A DNA stretch of 64,000 bases from contig JACSVZ010000007.1 of the NCBI GenBank assembly GCA_014706295.1, forward strand, positions 35,195,633 through 35,259,632. The letters are read 5' to 3'. Positions 59,801-64,000 of the stretch are shown piece after piece. A program made the translations under genes and the position numbers. This DNA is from Lycocorax pyrrhopterus obiensis. Taxonomy: Eukaryota > Chordata > Aves > Passeriformes > Paradisaeidae. The notes under the pieces are model-generated. The model was not told the origin of the DNA. It was given only the letters and a program-made list of their open reading frames with translations, and ran no database searches. Each line of letters begins with the position of its first letter. Position 1 is the first letter of the stretch.

Positions 59801-62639
59801 TCTGAATTACTGATTCCTCTACTATTGCCAGATAAGAACAAAGACTATGCATCAGTCTGACAGCTTGCAAAGAGAAAATGGGCTTGTAGGATTGGATTTA
59901 AATCCCAGGTGTAGGGGATAATTACCACATCAGTCATGCAGTAACTGAAAAATGGTATTTCAACAAGAAAAATTGCGTTCCTTTTATAGTGCCAACAGAA
60001 ATCATTTTTTGAGGCTTCATACTGATTCAGTGCATCATTACATGTGCACTGTACTCATTAAATGTAATGTTTGTTACAACCTTAAAAACTTATTGTTTCA
60101 GATACTTTTGTGGCTGAGTTAGCTCAAATCAAGATTTGTGAAACCTTGACAATGCTGAGGTCATTCAAAGGTACAATATACATTATACAAGTGAAACAAC
60201 AGCAGAGCTCAAAACATCCAAAACCTTTTCTGCTTCAGAGAAAAAAAAGGAGACTAAAGTAGAAAAGCATAAATCCTACTTTAGAAAATCCTCTGGGGTT
60301 AGACCCTTTGATGCAGGCCTTTCATTAAACCAAATAGAATGATAATAAGAGGCTATCATCATTTGTGTGGGCTTCTTTACTTTATATTTTTCAGTAAACA
60401 AGATACTGTTATCAATTAATTATTTTCTAGGCTAACAAATCAAAAGCATGATAAAAATAAACCATAAGCAAACTAAATCTTTAATGCCACCCTATCGAAG
60501 CAGAGATTTACTATATCATTTATTTTATAGGTTGACTATGGTCAATTTTAATTTATTATTAAACAGACAGTAAAGCAATAAGTAGGTTTAACAGAGTACT
60601 CTGTGGGTCCAGAAAATTAGCAACTGGCAGTTTGAAGGAAGGAGAGGGAAGATAGACTTGTTTGTTATCTCAAATGGAAATACTTTCCCTTGTATCAACA
60701 CTGAATGTCTGAATTTTGCCAGCTGGGCCATCAGTGCTCTGGATTTCCCATGGATAACTTTGGCAAGCAGGAATACTTGGATTATTTAAGGGAACATAAA
60801 AGGAAGACTCAACCAGTTCCAGGCTAGGTAAAAGGATCATCTCAATGAGAGGAAACATGAACATACCATCCCCAGAGCTTTTAATGTAGCTTCCCATGCC
60901 TATATTCTCATGTCATTTGCCTGGTTTATCTTTGGCACTCTAACAATTGTGTTGGATACACATTAACTACTGGAGAAGCTGTGAGCAAAGGCAACAGTTT
61001 ACAAACAACTACCAGTATTTAGACACCATTATTAGATTTGTAGAAAGTCAGCCTGGGTCCAACTTCTCTTTATCTCTACTACAGAAAGAAACCATGTCTT
61101 TTCATCCACCTAAAATTCATCTTCCTCATTGATTTGGGCTTTTCAAACACATGGGGAATGAACCCTTGGCCTACAGAAGATTTCAGGGCTATATACTTTT
61201 ACCTCGAATGAGTATCATGCAAAAGGTTTAACGTCCCCCAAGGTACTTTTTGTATTCAGCACTGCTATTCTCACAGAGGGCCTCTGCTAAATTGTCTCCA
61301 AAACTGGCTTCCATATAGGTTCAGAAAAAATATAGAATGCTGGAAAAAGCAGTCAGGAGATTTGCAAAACACTGGCAAGACTTTTAAGCCCAGCGAAAAT
61401 TTTGGATGGTTTTTTCCAGTGTATTACATTCTTTAAGAGACGGGTCCATAACACTTTCTTCAAGGGTCTGTTCTTGTAGAAATTGAGCAAATTAAAACTT
61501 TCTTTTATTGTTTGGTACTGGTAACTGAGCATTGCTCATGATGCCACTTATATAAGTTTTGAGGGGAAGGGGAAGACCTGTGTCAGATATTTTGTGTCTG
61601 AACCCTTAGAAAGGATATCAAAGACCCCTTGACATAAATCTTCGTCGGTATTTTCAGCGGGAGTACTTCAAGACACTTTAAGAGAAGTAAAAAAGAGACT
61701 GTCTCAACTTTAATTAATTCGGTGTCCTGAATGTATAAAATGAAGATTTGTAGGTAATAATACTGCCATCTACTTCAACAGGAAGAACACAAGATGAGCA
61801 CTATTGATTTCCAACTTATTATTTATCTTTGTAGCTAGCATTAATTTGCACTCTCTTCTGAGGAGTACTCTAACAGTTGAGCATAAAGAAAATTAGTTAC
61901 ACAGCAATAGTTTCAAAGGATACTAAGGAAAACCTGAAATGGTAGAGCGTGATCCTCACAATAGTAATGCATAATTACTTGCAGATCAGGTGGCAGCATT
62001 ACTGCATTGTTATCTTACCAAGAATGAAACTAGAAATCAGTATTTTGTTCTGGTCTGGAAATGCCAGCTCCTGTAATGCTGCGGAGAATGGAATTTAACT
62101 GCATGATTGCTATAAGTGACTTTCATGTCATAGATAAATTGTGGGGTCAATACAAAGCAGATCTAGGGATTATAAAATATTTTGCAATTGTACAGCATTT
62201 TGAAGACAAATGTGTTTTATATCTGACTTTCTTTTTTAGTTTTCATGGAATTTTTTTATCTCAAGCATCTTAACTATTTTGAGTTCTCTTTGTTCTAAAT
62301 GAAATATATTTTAAAAATTTAGCATTAAAATGACAGTCATGCTCTTCTTGCAATTTTTAGTTATTTTAACTGTGCAACAAACTGCATCAATCTTCATGCA
62401 TATGTTCTGAAGCATTGGCTGTTCTGGAGGATAGCACTAACACCATATGATTTTAATATATCCTACAAATATGTCTTGAAGATATTCAATGACATGAATA
62501 TTACCTCCCTAGTATAGGAATGAAAAATATTTTCATTTTTATTTCTTCTCAAGATTAATATTGGTTTTTTTTTCATTTCATTCTTTTGTTTGTACCCTAA
62601 GACACAAATTATCAGTCAGTCAGTTAACTTGAACACAAC
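56881..62639. other. AT-rich unique DNA, 5.7 kb without recognised repeats
   Basis: No element recognised. A 75-codon minus frame (60670-60897) and a short exon-like stretch after the acceptor CTTGTTTTACAG (ending about 58347, plus strand) were examined and not called. Confidence 0.4.
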
Positions 62640-62830
62640 AAATAAAAGGACAGCAAACAGGTAAATGGGCATGCAAAACACTAATTTACACTTGCAAAAC
62701 AGGTAATTTCACGCACTGGTGGTAGCCTGCACATGCAATTATTCATCTTGTTCATGCATATGCATAGCTTCAGCACAATTGCCTTTTTACATATGTGCAT
62801 ATATTTCGCAGGCATAGTTTAGTCACCGAT
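62640..62830. promoter_or_regulatory. POU/octamer-site cluster with a perfect MORE palindrome
   Basis: ATGCATATGCAT at 62754-62765 is a perfect 12-bp palindrome identical to the known MORE (palindromic Oct-factor recognition) motif. Within 120 bp upstream lie GGCATGCAAAAC, ACTTGCAAAAC and ACATGCAATTATTCATC, which are related half-sites. Motif identity is read directly; regulatory function is inference. Confidence 0.3.
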
Positions 62831-63349
62831 ATTTAGTCATTATGACTTGTGTGCATGTTTAAACCCTGCTGTGTTCATTCAGAATAGAATATAGGTTCAT
62901 GATCCTTTTGCATCAGGTAGCTATATCATATAAGTATATACTGATCTGCCAAGAAAGGCAGCTTCAACAAACCTTAAGGCTCAGTGCATTCCATACTAGT
63001 CAATCTTTTTTCAGTAGCAAATCTCACTTTCACAAAACATGCACCTCTGTATTTACGCACTAGACTTTCAGTATTTTCAAGGAAAATATATGAAACAAAA
63101 GCATAGGGTGTGGTGGGGTAACAAATAAAATATTTAAAATATGTTATACTGCCATTTTCACTATGTAACCTTATTAAAAAGAAGAGCTACAGTCTAATCG
63201 CAGATTCTTAAAATTTCAAGCGTTGCCATTTTATATTGCAAAATGAGAAATGCCAAAGAAGTATTATCAGACCCATTTCAACAAAAAAGGTCATATATAA
63301 CTTCTCTTATAGTGAAAATTGCACTGTTATTCTGACTCCTTCCACATAA
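62831..63349. other. AT-rich unique DNA
   Basis: Nothing recognised. Confidence 0.5.
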
Positions 63350-63900
63350 TAGATGTGGAAAAGCCGGAGGTCTCCCTCTGAAATGTGCCTGAAATACAGT
63401 TCAAACCATGTCACAGTCATGTGCCCTGTTGATCTGGACCCTGAACTTGATGCAGATAATGAACTCCCCAGCTTGAACTTGGATGTGCCTATAGACTTGC
63501 CCAGAAATTGTGGTGTTGTGTCTGACCCTCATTATGGTCTCCAGGACTGGTTCTAACCCGGATCCCGTGACTGAATTTCCCAGCTTTTTCTCAGACAGAT
63601 CTCATCACTATGGATTTTTATTAACAATCTGTCTGTCCTAATTTGTCCCCCCTACCCTGCTCGTGGCTGGGACAATGGGACAGGCCCTGGCTACAAGACA
63701 CACATGGGGAGTCCATATGGTTTGTAACGTCCAGACTGTAGAGAGACACCAGCTTGCACAGCCCCCGAGTCTGCATAATTCAGCACTCATGGGCTAGTAG
63801 CATTCTCTGTGCCTATGTCAAACACCAGGCTAGGGGAAAAAAACAAAGGTCTAGGAAATGTAATAGGTGTTAAACTCAACAGGCATGACAGCACTCTTGT
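63350..63900. repeat. Candidate dispersed repeat (GC-richer block, possibly LTR-derived)
   Basis: A GC content clearly above the flanks, remnants of CpG and a sharp change in texture near 63350. Blocks such as 'cgtggctgggacaatgggac' and 'agactgtagagagacaccag' recall avian ERV-type repeats. I cannot name the family or find termini before the window ends. A 67-codon plus frame (63353-63556, acidic, ..VDLDPELDADNELPSLNLDV) covers its left part and could be repeat-derived coding sequence. Confidence 0.35.
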
Positions 63901-64000
63901 CAGCTAGAGATACTGTTTTTAGATCAGAAAGAGGTCTACCTTATACACAAAGAATCTGTTCTATATTTTACTATGCCTAAATTCAGGCACAAGAAGAATA
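63901..64000. other. Window end, AT-rich DNA
   Basis: Nothing recognised. Confidence 0.4.

Noticed and set aside
1..64000. CRISPR arrays, operons, bacterial promoters, tRNA/rRNA genes, CpG islands
   Set aside because: None seen. The repeat content and base composition are those of a bird nuclear chromosome.

Overview
This is AT-rich, gene-poor vertebrate nuclear DNA, very probably from a bird. CR1 LINE copies with the avian 3' tail (ATTCTATGATT-type) and CR1 C-terminal reverse-transcriptase coding remnants occur throughout. So do long terminal repeats of the kinds I recognise from avian endogenous retroviruses, including the familiar ...GCTGGGGTTAAACCA 3' end. There is no bacterial-type gene organisation, no CpG island, no tRNA, rRNA or snRNA gene, and no CRISPR array. 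I read it as intergenic or large-intron DNA. No complete protein-coding gene can be supported; open frames rarely exceed 90 codons, which is background at this base composition.

Layout: 1-1.7 kb plain unique DNA. 1.7-2.7 kb: a plus-strand CR1 with an internal deletion, interrupted by a 343-bp solo LTR with a target-site duplication. 3.25-4.9 kb: three minus-strand CR1 fragments. 5.4-10.8 kb: several exon-like open stretches on the minus strand, the best pair being 9644-9857 (strong GTGAGT donor) and 7146-7300 (strong acceptor, same phase, ends in a stop). 8.57-9.31 kb: a degraded ERVL-type LTR. 10-25 kb: mainly unique DNA with short microsatellites, an LTR tail at 19.0 kb, and homeobox/POU-site-rich stretches near 22.9 and 24.1 kb. 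25414-25960: a second solo LTR, flanked by a perfect 5-bp duplication. 26-33 kb: unique DNA. 33.07-33.74 kb: a good minus-strand CR1. 36-37.4 kb: a CR1 tail, a minus-strand exon-like stretch and a 102-bp pure purine tract. 41.9 kb: a 15-of-16-bp imperfect inverted repeat. 42.57-43.18, 46.8 and 47.2 kb: further CR1 pieces, the last fused to a (TTTG)9 array. 52.9-54.2 kb: two related LTRs placed head to head. 56.75 kb: a CR1 fragment. 62.75 kb: a perfect 12-bp palindromic POU site. 63.35-63.9 kb: a GC-richer block that looks like another dispersed repeat.

The clearest structure is the history of transposable elements: CR1 copies of several ages, one cut by a later LTR insertion, two solo LTRs with target duplications, and an inverted LTR pair. 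The exon-like stretches are low-confidence hypotheses. I found no sign of a new multi-gene system.
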